From positions 62,001 to 126,000 of the forward strand of contig JBJELW010000053.1 of assembly GCA_051879315.1 (NCBI GenBank): DNA of 64,000 nt, given 5' to 3'. Made by a program: the position numbers and the translations under genes. This document shows, piece by piece, positions 49,812 through 57,770 of this stretch. The notes beneath the pieces are model-generated. The model saw only the letters and a list, made by a program, of their open reading frames with translations. It did not search any database and had not been told where the DNA came from. Each line of letters begins with the position of its first letter. Positions within the stretch are counted from its first letter, which is position 1. The DNA is from Roseburia_C sp051879315 (GTDB lineage Bacteria; Bacillota; Clostridia; Lachnospirales; Lachnospiraceae).

Positions 49812-51209
49812 TTACCATCGACGCCATCTACCGCGGCCTCTCCGGCTGCGGTAATTGTATTTAATGGTCTTATAACGCTTATCGCGTTTCGGTCTGGAGA
49901 AATATTTGTGTTTGATAATATAAAAATTATCAATAAACTTCTTGCCAAACCAGATCAACAGGCCCAACAGAATGATTCCTATCACAGCGACCACGATCTG
50001 CCACACATGAATCTCCACTTTTTTCACCTGTTCTTCTTGGGACGCTACTTTTTGATTATCAAAAACATAAGTCTCTATCTCTGACTGGCTCCTAACGATA
50101 TCTGCCCGCCCTACTGCATGACCGCTATAGGTATACTGAATACTTGCCAGAACCTCATCTGAAGCATAGTCGTAAGTAATTTCCGCTGTGGTATCTTCAA
50201 AATCTGCCGAAACCGGCAATACAATACAGGCATCCTCTGAAATACTCACAAAGGGATTTACCTCATCCAGGATGTCTGATTCGATCCGGTTATCCTCAAA
50301 TCGCGTCTCATATTTTGCCACCGGATATAACGCAAAATTATTCAGATAATAATCATATAAAAGAATGCTGTCTGTCCACTGCAGTGGAGAGCTGGTATTC
50401 ATTACCACACATATCAGTGTCATATCATCTTTGGTTGCATAGGAAACCAGTGTACTGTTTGCCACCGTGGTATAACCGGTCTTTCCCCCGACACAATAAG
50501 GATAGATATAGCTGCTGTCCTGATCATACTCATGGAGAAGCTTGTTGTGATTGGACAGATAGGTGGTGTCATTGGGATGCTTATTGGTGGGAGGAATGGC
50601 ATAGTTTTTCGTTCCTGTAATAGTGCGAAAATCCTCATTTTCCCAGGCTGCCCTTGCAATCAATGCCATGTCATGACAGGACGTATAATGGTCCGCATCA
50701 TGTAGTCCGTGAGGATTGGCGAAGTGAGTATTCTGGCATCCCAGCTCCTCAGCCTTTTCATTCATCATTTCAACAAAATGATCCAGAGTTCCTCCCACAT
50801 GTTCCGCAATGGCGTAGGCACATTCGTTGGAGGACTCCAGCATCATGCCATAGAGACACTCCTCCATGGTCATTTCTTCTCCCACATCCCGGGCAATTCC
50901 GGAACCTTCTGTGTTATATACGGAATCTGCAGAGAAGGTCACCACCTCATCCAAGGAAGAATTCTCCAAAGCAACGTATGCCGTCATAATCTTGGTGATG
51001 CTGGCGGGATAATTTTTTTCATCTGCATTTTTCTCATACAGAATGGTTCCTGTGGATGCCTCCATGACGATGACGCAGGGCGACTGGGTCTCCGGCTGGG
51101 CAGGCCAGCTTTCTTCCGCCTTAACGGTACAGTCATTAGAAAACAAAACACTGACCGCAACACATAACACAACGCTTATTTTCAACATTTGTTTCATTAT
51201 TTTCATCAC
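49812..51209 (-). CDS. D-alanyl-D-alanine carboxypeptidase (DacF-type)
   Basis: The 465-residue protein has a signal peptide, SxxK in PASITKIMTAYVALE, SSNECAYAIAEHVGG (SxN) and KTG in VGGKTGYTTVANST, the three active-site motifs of low-mass penicillin-binding proteins. A C-terminal domain is followed by a membrane segment (about 405-427) and a basic tail rich in Arg, Lys and Tyr. It trims the terminal D-Ala of peptidoglycan stem peptides. The trans-membrane helix plus basic tail replaces the amphipathic anchor of typical DacA. Confidence 0.92.
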   Translation of the reverse strand: MMKIMKQMLKISVVLCVAVSVLFSNDCTVKAEESWPAQPETQSPCVIVMEASTGTILYEKNADEKNYPASITKIMTAYVALENSSLDEVVTFSADSVYNTEGSGIARDVGEEMTMEECLYGMMLESSNECAYAIAEHVGGTLDHFVEMMNEKAEELGCQNTHFANPHGLHDADHYTSCHDMALIARAAWENEDFRTITGTKNYAIPPTNKHPNDTTYLSNHNKLLHEYDQDSSYIYPYCVGGKTGYTTVANSTLVSYATKDDMTLICVVMNTSSPLQWTDSILLYDYYLNNFALYPVAKYETRFEDNRIESDILDEVNPFVSISEDACIVLPVSADFEDTTAEITYDYASDEVLASIQYTYSGHAVGRADIVRSQSEIETYVFDNQKVASQEEQVKKVEIHVWQIVVAVIGIILLGLLIWFGKKFIDNFYIIKHKYFSRPKRDKRYKTIKYNYRSRRGRGRWRRW

Positions 51210-51372
51210 GTTTCCACGTCTTTCGTAGATTATATATTTTCAGTATAAACTCTGTATGTTTTATAAGCAACAATTAGTTTTTCAGTTTCCTCAAAATTTA
51301 TGCGCAAATCATATCTTTTCCGTTTTAATTTTGATATAATGAAACTCGGATTTATATTAAGGAGTTTAACAC

Positions 51373-52011
51373 ATGAGATTAAGAAATATACCTGCCGCCG
51401 CACCGGCCATTGCAGAAAGTGAATACTGTATAAAAAATGCAGCTGATTTTAAGGGAATCTGGAACAGCGTGTTTGGAAATGATTCTCCTATACACATAGA
51501 GATTGGCATGGGAAAGGGACGTTTCATTATGGAACTGGCCACCGAAAATCCCGATATCAACTATATTGGAATGGAACGCTATGACAGCGTTTTATATCGT
51601 GCTCTTCAGAAAATGGAGGAAAACCCTCTTCCCAATCTACGTTTTCTTTGCGAGGATGCGGCACTACTACCAGAGTTTTTTGAAAAGGGTGAAATCCAGC
51701 GGATCTATCTGAACTTTTCCGATCCATGGCCAAAGGACCGTCACGCCAAACGACGGCTTACCTCCCGACAGTTTTTGGAACGGTACGATCAGATTCTCGC
51801 AGATGACGGCAGACTGGAATTTAAAACTGATAACGAAGGATTGTTTGATTTTTCTCTGGATGAAGTAGAACAATCCAAGTGGAATCTTGATGCTGTGACC
51901 CGGGATCTCCACCACGATGCCCGATTATGTGAGGGAAATATTATGACAGAATATGAAGAAAAATTTTCTTCCATGGGCAATCCTATTTTTAAAATGATCA
52001 TATCAAGATAA
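51373..52011 (+). CDS. trmB: tRNA (guanine46-N7)-methyltransferase
   Basis: The 212-residue protein has IHIEIGMGKGRFIMELATEN (SAM site), YIGMERYDSVLYRAL, and the LNFSDPWPKDRHAKRRLTSR motif that identifies TrmB. It makes m7G46 in tRNA variable loops. It is divergent from dacF; a TATAAT box lies about 40 bases upstream of the ATG. Length is typical. Confidence 0.96.
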   Translation: MRLRNIPAAAPAIAESEYCIKNAADFKGIWNSVFGNDSPIHIEIGMGKGRFIMELATENPDINYIGMERYDSVLYRALQKMEENPLPNLRFLCEDAALLPEFFEKGEIQRIYLNFSDPWPKDRHAKRRLTSRQFLERYDQILADDGRLEFKTDNEGLFDFSLDEVEQSKWNLDAVTRDLHHDARLCEGNIMTEYEEKFSSMGNPIFKMIISR

Positions 52012-52024
52012 TCTGATACAAAAC

Positions 52025-52070
52025 TTGACGCAGAATGTTCATAACCAAAGTTATGAGTGTTCTGCGTCAA
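52025..52070. terminator. Bidirectional terminator between trmB and the DUF1638 gene
   Basis: TTGACGCAGAA and TTCATAAC pair with GTTATGA and TTCTGCGTCAA across a CAAA loop, forming a near-perfect stem of about 19 bp between convergent genes. Confidence 0.85.
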
Positions 52071-52705
52071 ATCATAAACATCTCTTTTTTTACAAATTCG
52101 CCGGGCTGAAGAACGATAAAATCCTCATCCCATGTTCCCAACAATAGTTTTTCAATGATATGAGCCTTTGAAGGAATTTTCTGCACAGATAGATTCAGCA
52201 GGTCTGCAGCTTTTTTTGCATTCTCAATCACCGGTTCCATATCATAGCTGTCGGTATCGATCACTGCAATCTGCTCATAAGAACCATAGATGCTTTGCAG
52301 AATTTCAGAGCCCATTTCCGTTCCATATTCTTCTATCACTTTTTCACACTGCTTTAATATAGATTTTTCATCCAATGTCCAGCACCGTGTCATATATAAA
52401 AAAGTGATATCCACCTGATTCTCCATCAACTGATGGATGCAATCGTGAAATCTGGGGAGGATCAACCTGGTATGTTCACTGTACAAACCTTCCGTGGAAA
52501 GTCCGCACAACCCGTAAGTCATCAGAATTTCATCGCAATCCTGGTGACGATCTATCTCCTGCTGCAAAATACTATGAAGATCTCCCGGATTTTCGTGCAT
52601 GCCCCTACCCATATAAACCACAGGAATATGAACTCCAAACTCTCTTATTTTCTTTTCGATTTCATCCTGCTGCATGCCACAGGCAATCAATATTTTTTTT
52701 GCCAT
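52067..52705 (-). CDS. DUF1638 protein
   Basis: I choose ATG 52705 (MAKKILIACGM); an upstream ATG at 52729 is in frame. The 212-residue protein has YGLCGLSTEGLYSEHTRLIL and HDCIHQLM, the DUF1638 signature. Its members occur beside corrinoid methyltransferase genes in anaerobes and lack a known activity. Cys residues in the YGLCG and ILIACGMQQ positions may bind a cofactor. No corrinoid genes are visible here. Confidence 0.82.
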   Translation of the reverse strand: MAKKILIACGMQQDEIEKKIREFGVHIPVVYMGRGMHENPGDLHSILQQEIDRHQDCDEILMTYGLCGLSTEGLYSEHTRLILPRFHDCIHQLMENQVDITFLYMTRCWTLDEKSILKQCEKVIEEYGTEMGSEILQSIYGSYEQIAVIDTDSYDMEPVIENAKKAADLLNLSVQKIPSKAHIIEKLLLGTWDEDFIVLQPGEFVKKEMFMI

Positions 52706-52790
52706 ATCACCGATTCTTCCTTTTTTCATATTATGAAATAGATAAATAGTCCGGAGCTATTCCCACCCGGCAAAAAGGAGTAACAATTTT

Positions 52791-52907
52791 ATGAAAATTA
52801 AATGTCGTATTCTTTTATGCCTGTATCGAAATAATCATCTCAGAAAAAGAATACGATGTATACAAGATTCTTTTAAGGAAGTGAAACATATTTTAGGATG
52901 CCGGTAA
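52791..52907 (+). CDS. Possible 38-residue basic peptide
   Basis: ATG 52791 is ten bases after AAAAAGGAG and opens a 38-codon frame (MKIKCRILLCLYRNNHLRKR and more) ending at 52907. The product is basic with four Cys residues in a helical pattern. It lies in the 240-bp gap between the DUF1638 gene and tRNA-Lys. Codon content is AT-rich and the case rests on the ribosome site alone, so it could be chance. Confidence 0.35.
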   Translation: MKIKCRILLCLYRNNHLRKRIRCIQDSFKEVKHILGCR

Positions 52908-52921
52908 GTTTATATTTGTAT

Positions 52922-52960
52922 AAAAAAAATACCGACCCTGTAGGCTACCCTACAGAACCG
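52922..52960 (-). terminator. Terminator after tRNA-Lys
   Basis: On the minus strand CGGTTCTGTAGG pairs with CCTACAGGGTCG (with G-U pairs), followed by a run of eight T residues. Confidence 0.85.
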
Positions 52961-52969
52961 ATACTTTCA

Positions 52970-53042
52970 TGCGCCACCAGGGGTTCGAACCCTGGACACC
53001 CTGATTAAGAGTCAGGTGCTCTGCCAGCTGAGCTAGTGGCGC
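52970..53042 (-). tRNA. tRNA-Lys(CTT)
   Basis: A 73-nt cloverleaf with acceptor GCGCCAC/GTGGCGC, D arm TAGCTCAGCTGGCAGAGCA, anticodon loop CTCTTAA in stem CCTGA/TCAGG, and T arm with GGTTCGAACC. Anticodon CTT gives lysine. CCA is not encoded. Confidence 0.97.
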
Positions 53043-53061
53043 GTTCCTCAACGCAAGGACT

Positions 53062-53090
53062 ATTATATTACAGAACTTTGTAAAAAGCAA
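53062..53090 (-). promoter_or_regulatory. Promoter of tRNA-Lys
   Basis: On the minus strand TTGCTT (53090-53085), 17 bases, TATAAT (53067-53062), about 20 bases upstream of the tRNA 5' end. Confidence 0.8.
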
Positions 53091-53126
53091 GCAATTTTTT
53101 ATATTTTTTCTGAAAAATATACAATT

Positions 53127-54281
53127 TTATACATTAGCAAATAATGCCGCAATTTCCTCAGGCGTCATCATACGATTGGGATCACCCGTTACCTCGGGCA
53201 TGGGTGCCGGCTCCTCTGCTATCGGTTCCTCTACCACCGGCTCCTCTGCTGCCGGTTCTTCCACCACCGGCTCCGGCTCTGCTGCTCCCGTTGTTGCCGC
53301 AAGCAACGCCGCTATCTCATCCGGGGTCATGATATGATTAGGGTCAGAGCTCAACTCCGGCATAGGTGCCGGCTCCTCTGCTACCGGCTCCTCTACTGCC
53401 GGTTCTTCCACTGCCGGTTCTTCCACTGCCGGTTCCTCTGCTGCCGGTTCTTCCACTGTGGGCTCCGGCTCTGCTACCACCGGTTCCTCTATTACCGGTT
53501 CTTCCACTACCGGTTCTTCCTCTACCGGTTCCTCTGCTTTTTCCTCCGGAACTGTCTGTGCGGCCGGTTCCGCGTAGTTTTCCGGATTCACCGGAGCCGC
53601 TGCTGCCGCTGTGGGTGCCTGCAATACCACCTGTGGTGTAATATTACTTAATTTATTTACTGAAGAAAGAATCTCATTTTTCAGGCTCAACTCCAGCTCA
53701 TTCATACGGGACAACAATTCCTGCTGCTTCAGGATCAGATCCTTATTGTTATTCTCTAATACAATCTCCTGTCTCTTTAACAGATCCTCATTAGTCTGGG
53801 CAATGGTATCTTCCAGGGAGAACACCTTATCAAAAATCTTATCATTAGAATTCATCAACGCATCTGAATTTTCTTTATTACGGCTGATGGTCACCTTTGC
53901 AATGGATTTCTGTGCATTGATGATCTCGTCCACCGGCATTCCCAGTCCATCTTCAATGCGATCCAGTCTCTCTTCCAATTCTTCGAAATTTTTACGCAAC
54001 AGGAGGTAAGATGCCTTTTCGGATTTGTAAAGACTATCGTACTGTTCCTGCCACTCCAGTTTACTTTTATAATTCTGCTGAATCACACTGACAATCAGCA
54101 CATACGCATCTGCCAGTGCCACCACTGTAATGACGATCAATGCAACAAAATTAGAAGGATCCGTCAATACCACATACAAATCTCCCAATAACAGAACCAT
54201 CATCAGAAGGATCGTAATAATAATCCGAACATTATATGTTTCCTTTTTCTTGGTGTACTCCTTCTGTTTCTTACTCTCCAT
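53127..54281 (-). CDS. Membrane protein with Glu/Pro-rich repeats and FliM-like motifs
   Basis: The 384-residue protein has two hydrophobic segments (about 18-37 and 42-66), then a coiled coil (about 68-225) and, from about residue 230, a low-complexity tail of EEPV/EEPA blocks. Each of two tail blocks ends in a motif of the form PNxxMTPxEIAALxA (IMTPDEIAALLA, and MMTPEEIAALFA at the extreme C-terminus). This resembles the EIDALL motif of FliM/FliY that binds CheY. It stands upstream of tRNA-Lys on the same strand. No family is recognised. It could be a scaffold that recruits partners by the repeated motif. Confidence 0.75.
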   Translation of the reverse strand: MESKKQKEYTKKKETYNVRIIITILLMMVLLLGDLYVVLTDPSNFVALIVITVVALADAYVLIVSVIQQNYKSKLEWQEQYDSLYKSEKASYLLLRKNFEELEERLDRIEDGLGMPVDEIINAQKSIAKVTISRNKENSDALMNSNDKIFDKVFSLEDTIAQTNEDLLKRQEIVLENNNKDLILKQQELLSRMNELELSLKNEILSSVNKLSNITPQVVLQAPTAAAAAPVNPENYAEPAAQTVPEEKAEEPVEEEPVVEEPVIEEPVVAEPEPTVEEPAAEEPAVEEPAVEEPAVEEPVAEEPAPMPELSSDPNHIMTPDEIAALLAATTGAAEPEPVVEEPAAEEPVVEEPIAEEPAPMPEVTGDPNRMMTPEEIAALFANV

Positions 54282-54440
54282 GTAAAAATCCTCCTTGGTT
54301 TCCCCCAGGCTTCCCTGCCCGTTTATTTTTCAACCACACCTTCCTTCATATTACCATAAGGAACAATTTATCACAAGAGAAACCATTTTTGAGTTTCTGC
54401 ATTCTACATGTGCAAAAGCAACGAAGTTCATTGCACAAAA

Positions 54441-55775
54441 TCAGAGTTCATCCATCACACTCATATAGGCCGGACGAATAATTTTATCTGTACAAATCAA
54501 TTCTTCCATACGATGTGCACTCCAGCCCACCACTCTGGCAACAGCAAAAATTGCAGTATATAACTCACGGGGAATACCCAACATGTCATACACAAATCCA
54601 CTATAGAAATCCACGTTGGGACTGATATTTTTCACAGTATTCCTTTTTCCGGAGATCAATTCCGGAGCAATCTCTTCTATATTTTCATAAAGAAGAAGAT
54701 CCTCCTCCCTTCCCTTTTCTTTGGCCAGTTGTTCCACATAATTTTTGAACACTCTTTCTCTGGGATCTGACAACGTATATATAGCATGTCCCATTCCGTA
54801 GATCAGACCTTTTTTGTCAAATGCCTCCTTATCGATGATTTTTGTCAGGTAGGATGCAATTTCTTCTTTGTCGGAATAATCTTTTACGTGTCCCCGAATA
54901 TCATCCATCATATCCATCACCTTAATATTGGCACCGCCATGCTTCGGGCCCTTTAGGGAGGACATGGCCGCAGCAATGGTAGAATAGGTATCGGAACCGG
55001 ATGAAGTCACGACTCTGGTAGTAAAGGTAGAGTTATTTCCACCCCCATGCTCCATATGTAAAATCAATGCCGTATCCAACACCTTTGCTTCCACCGGCGT
55101 ATATTTCTGATCCGGACGCAGCATCATAAGCAAATTTTCTGCGGTGGAAAGCTTCGGATCCGGATTGTGAATATACATGCTTTGATTTTTCTCGTAATGA
55201 TTATAGGCTATATATCCGTAAACAGCCAGCAGCGGAAATTCGCTGATCAGCTGAATACACTGACGCAGAGAATTGCTGACGCTGGTGTCCTTTGCATTTT
55301 TATCATAGGAAGCCAGTGTCAGAATACTTCTTGTCATGGAATTCATAATATCCTCAGAGGGAGCTTTCATGATTACATCCCTGGTAAAATTCATAGGAAG
55401 CTTTCTACATTGACCAATCACCTCCCGGAACTTTGCCTCCTCTTCCTCCGACGGCATTTCACCCATCAGCAAAAGATAAGCGATTTTTTCAAATCCAAGA
55501 TGTTCCTTTCCCAGATTCCCGATTAATTTTTCCACTCGGTATCCTCTGTACCACAATTCTCCATCACAGGGCACTTTCATTCCGCCTTCAATACGGCTGG
55601 ATACAATTTTGGAAATCCTGGTAAGACCTGTAAGAACGCCTTTTCCATTTTCATCCCGAAGTCCTCGGTTTACACCAAACTCCTCATAAAGACGCTGATC
55701 AATACTATCATTTCTCCGGCAAACCGATTCACTCTGCATCGCATAGTCATTTATCCACTTCGTCATCTCGTCCAT
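54441..55775 (-). CDS. gltA: Citrate synthase
   Basis: The 444-residue enzyme has EHGGGNNSTFTTRV, GPKHGGAN, YGMGHAIYTLSDPRERVF and NVDFYSGFVYDMLGIP, which supply the catalytic His, His and Asp and the CoA-binding residues. It condenses acetyl-CoA and oxaloacetate. It overlaps the MarR-type gene by 29 bases and so is the second gene of a two-gene operon under a CIRCE-marked promoter. The type is the 430-440-residue form seen in many Clostridia. Confidence 0.95.
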   Translation of the reverse strand: MDEMTKWINDYAMQSESVCRRNDSIDQRLYEEFGVNRGLRDENGKGVLTGLTRISKIVSSRIEGGMKVPCDGELWYRGYRVEKLIGNLGKEHLGFEKIAYLLLMGEMPSEEEEAKFREVIGQCRKLPMNFTRDVIMKAPSEDIMNSMTRSILTLASYDKNAKDTSVSNSLRQCIQLISEFPLLAVYGYIAYNHYEKNQSMYIHNPDPKLSTAENLLMMLRPDQKYTPVEAKVLDTALILHMEHGGGNNSTFTTRVVTSSGSDTYSTIAAAMSSLKGPKHGGANIKVMDMMDDIRGHVKDYSDKEEIASYLTKIIDKEAFDKKGLIYGMGHAIYTLSDPRERVFKNYVEQLAKEKGREEDLLLYENIEEIAPELISGKRNTVKNISPNVDFYSGFVYDMLGIPRELYTAIFAVARVVGWSAHRMEELICTDKIIRPAYMSVMDEL

Positions 55776-56274
55776 GTGAATCCGCCTCCTTCATTTCTTT
55801 AATTTCATTGCAAACCAATGTGTCGAATTCTTTCATCATTTTGAGAAGTAAAGTCATATTATTCTTCCCGAATTTAATCATTACGTTTCCATAACAATCC
55901 CGTAAAATAATTTCCTGTTCCTGAAATAATCTTTCTCCCATTTCTGTAATGGTAACATAAGTTCCCTCACTACCGTTTCCGTCATAGGACCAGAGAACCA
56001 GTCCACGGTCCTTCAGCTTTTCTATCATTTTAGAGGTCTGGCGGATCGTAAGCTGCATTTTATCCGATAGGTCCTTCAAGTAAGTTCTCCCCTGGCAATC
56101 TTTTGAACACTCGCTCTCAGATGCAATGGTGTTCAAAGCGATATATTCCTGGAGTGTCATCTTCTGAAATAAATCTTGTATCTTTCCCTTATTCATGAGA
56201 TACCGTTGATATGTCAATTCGTTGGAAAGTTTTCTGATTTCATTTTTATCCAATACTTCCTTTTGATTTTGCAT
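55747..56274 (-). CDS. MarR-family regulator upstream of gltA
   Basis: The 175-residue protein has a winged helix (YLKDLSDKMQLTIRQTSKMI, then EKLKDRGLVLWSYDGNGSEG) within a helical dimer frame. It is co-transcribed with citrate synthase, which suggests it controls that gene or central metabolism. A Cys pair (ECSKDC) precedes the helix and could sense redox or metal. The promoter carries a CIRCE operator. Confidence 0.85.
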   Translation of the reverse strand: MQNQKEVLDKNEIRKLSNELTYQRYLMNKGKIQDLFQKMTLQEYIALNTIASESECSKDCQGRTYLKDLSDKMQLTIRQTSKMIEKLKDRGLVLWSYDGNGSEGTYVTITEMGERLFQEQEIILRDCYGNVMIKFGKNNMTLLLKMMKEFDTLVCNEIKEMKEADSHGRDDEVDK

Positions 56275-56333
56275 CTGCTATCGCTCCTCTCTTTCTTGGT
56301 ATTTTGATAAAACCAAACAGCTGATATAAATTA

Positions 56334-56360
56334 TTAGCACTCTATCTAGTCGAGTGCTAA
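56334..56360. promoter_or_regulatory. CIRCE operator (HrcA site)
   Basis: TTAGCACTC (56334-56342), nine bases, GAGTGCTAA (56352-56360): an exact match to the CIRCE consensus TTAGCACTC-N9-GAGTGCTAA that HrcA binds at heat-shock operons. It lies just downstream of the marR-gltA promoter, where HrcA binding would block transcription. Confidence 0.95.
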
Positions 56361-56372
56361 TTTTATTAAAGT

Positions 56373-56400
56373 ATTATATCACCATATTTTTTTGAGTCAA
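56373..56400 (-). promoter_or_regulatory. Promoter of the marR-gltA operon
   Basis: On the minus strand TTGACT (56400-56395), 16 bases, TATAAT (56378-56373). The expected start point lies a few bases before the CIRCE element, so the operator spans the first transcribed bases. Confidence 0.85.
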
Positions 56401-56450
56401 TACATTTTATTCTTTTTTAATAACTATAATAAGTTTGAAATCAAAAACAT

Positions 56451-56479
56451 TTGACAGCAAAAACAAAGGGGCTTACATT
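56451..56479 (+). promoter_or_regulatory. Promoter of the ThrE-like exporter operon
   Basis: TTGACA (56451-56456), 17 bases, TACATT (56474-56479), divergent from the marR-gltA promoter. Confidence 0.75.
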
Positions 56480-56487
56480 AAAGATAC

Positions 56488-56513
56488 GTATCTGTTCAGT
56501 ACTTCACAGATAC
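56488..56513 (+). promoter_or_regulatory. Palindrome at the exporter start site
   Basis: GTATCTGT (56488-56495), ten bases, ACAGATAC (56506-56513). It overlaps the predicted transcription start, the position of a repressor operator or a leader hairpin. Confidence 0.6.
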
Positions 56514-56546
56514 AAATATAGATTGACTAGACAAGGAGACAGCTTT

Positions 56547-57320
56547 ATGGCTCAAACCAAGGAAATATTAACCCTCGCAGTAGAGCTGGCCGACACCATG
56601 CTCCGAAGTGGTGCGGAAATCTACCGGGTGGAGGATTCCGTCATTCGAATACTAGAAGCTTATGGGTTAAAGGATGCGGATGTATATGTACTTTCCAACG
56701 GCATATTCGCCAGTGCCAACGAAAACAAAGAGGATGCTTGCAGTATGATCCGCCATGTTCCTTTGGCCTCTGTCCATTTAAGTCGGGTTGCCGCCCTCAA
56801 TCAGCTGACCCGGGATATATGCGATCATAAATGTACCATTGAAGAGGCAAATGTACGCCTTCAGGAATGCCGGCATCTGCCTTCCTATCCACCTGTTGTA
56901 CTTCTTCTTTGCTGTGGGTTAGCCTGCGCTGCATTTGCATTTCTGTTTGGTGGAAATATAATAGAAGCGCTCTTCTCTTTCGCAATTGGAGTAGTAGAGC
57001 AGCTTCTTCTGCTTTTTTGTAAGAAACATAAAGTATCACGCTTTCTTACCAATGTTTATGCCAGCGTCCTCATCTCTCTGCTAAGCATACTTATTGTAAT
57101 AACAGGTCTTCCTGTGCACCATGATAAACTGGTGATTGCAACAATTATGCCCATTGTACCGGGAATTGTCTTTACCACGGCAATTCGGGATTTCTACAAT
57201 GAAGATTATTTATCCGGCAGCATCCATCTGATTGACGCACTCCTTACCGCCCTCTGTATAGCGGTGGGTGTTTCTCTTCCGATTGTGTTGTTCCGCTATT
57301 TAGGAGGATTGGTACTATGA
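56547..57320 (+). CDS. ThrE-type exporter subunit, DUF1212 half
   Basis: The start is ATG 56547, eight bases after AAGGAG. The 257-residue protein has an N-terminal cytoplasmic domain (LADTMLRSGAEIYRVEDSVI) and about five membrane segments (PPVVLLLCCGLACAAFAFLF), the pattern of the DUF1212 half of threonine/serine exporters. The stop overlaps the second half's start by four bases. Confidence 0.9.
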   Translation: MAQTKEILTLAVELADTMLRSGAEIYRVEDSVIRILEAYGLKDADVYVLSNGIFASANENKEDACSMIRHVPLASVHLSRVAALNQLTRDICDHKCTIEEANVRLQECRHLPSYPPVVLLLCCGLACAAFAFLFGGNIIEALFSFAIGVVEQLLLLFCKKHKVSRFLTNVYASVLISLLSILIVITGLPVHHDKLVIATIMPIVPGIVFTTAIRDFYNEDYLSGSIHLIDALLTALCIAVGVSLPIVLFRYLGGLVL

Positions 57321-57763
57321 CCTATATCATTCAATTTCTCTTGGCAATGATCATATCCCTCGCCTTTGGAACCTTATTCTCATCCCCCCGACGGGAGCTT
57401 CCTTTCTGTGGAATCTCAGGTGCCATTGGCTGGATTGTATATTATCTGATTACCGAACGCTCCGGGAATACGGTGGTAGCTTGTCTTGTGGCTACATTTA
57501 TCTTAACAGTGTTTTCCCGCACCATGGCTGTGCTGCGCGAAAGCCCGGCCACAATTTATCTGCTCTCCGGCATCTTTCCATTTGTACCCGGAGCCGGCAT
57601 CTACTATACGGTTTACTATCTGATTACAGGTGAAAAAGCTCTTTTTGCTGCAAAGGGACTTGAGACTTTTGAGCTTGCATTTGCCATTGTGTTTGGGATC
57701 ATCTTCGGCTTTGCCATACCACAAGCCCTGTTTCACAAATTGGCACCGAAAAAGAAACAATAA
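57317..57763 (+). CDS. ThrE-type exporter subunit, DUF3815 half
   Basis: The 148-residue protein has about four membrane segments (IIQFLLAMIISLAFGTLFSS) and the end GAGIYYTVYYLITGEKALFA, as in the C-terminal half of ThrE. The two subunits together would export threonine and serine, or in other systems other metabolites. Four-base overlap (ATGA) with the first gene. Confidence 0.9.
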   Translation: MTYIIQFLLAMIISLAFGTLFSSPRRELPFCGISGAIGWIVYYLITERSGNTVVACLVATFILTVFSRTMAVLRESPATIYLLSGIFPFVPGAGIYYTVYYLITGEKALFAAKGLETFELAFAIVFGIIFGFAIPQALFHKLAPKKKQ

Positions 57764-57770
57764 TGAAAAA

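Noticed and set aside
53200..53560. Short tandem repeats that could suggest a CRISPR array or VNTR
   Set aside because: The repeats are codon-level EEP/VEEPV units of one coding frame with no unique spacers; plus-strand Leu/Pro-rich ORFs here are mirror frames of that low-complexity tail.
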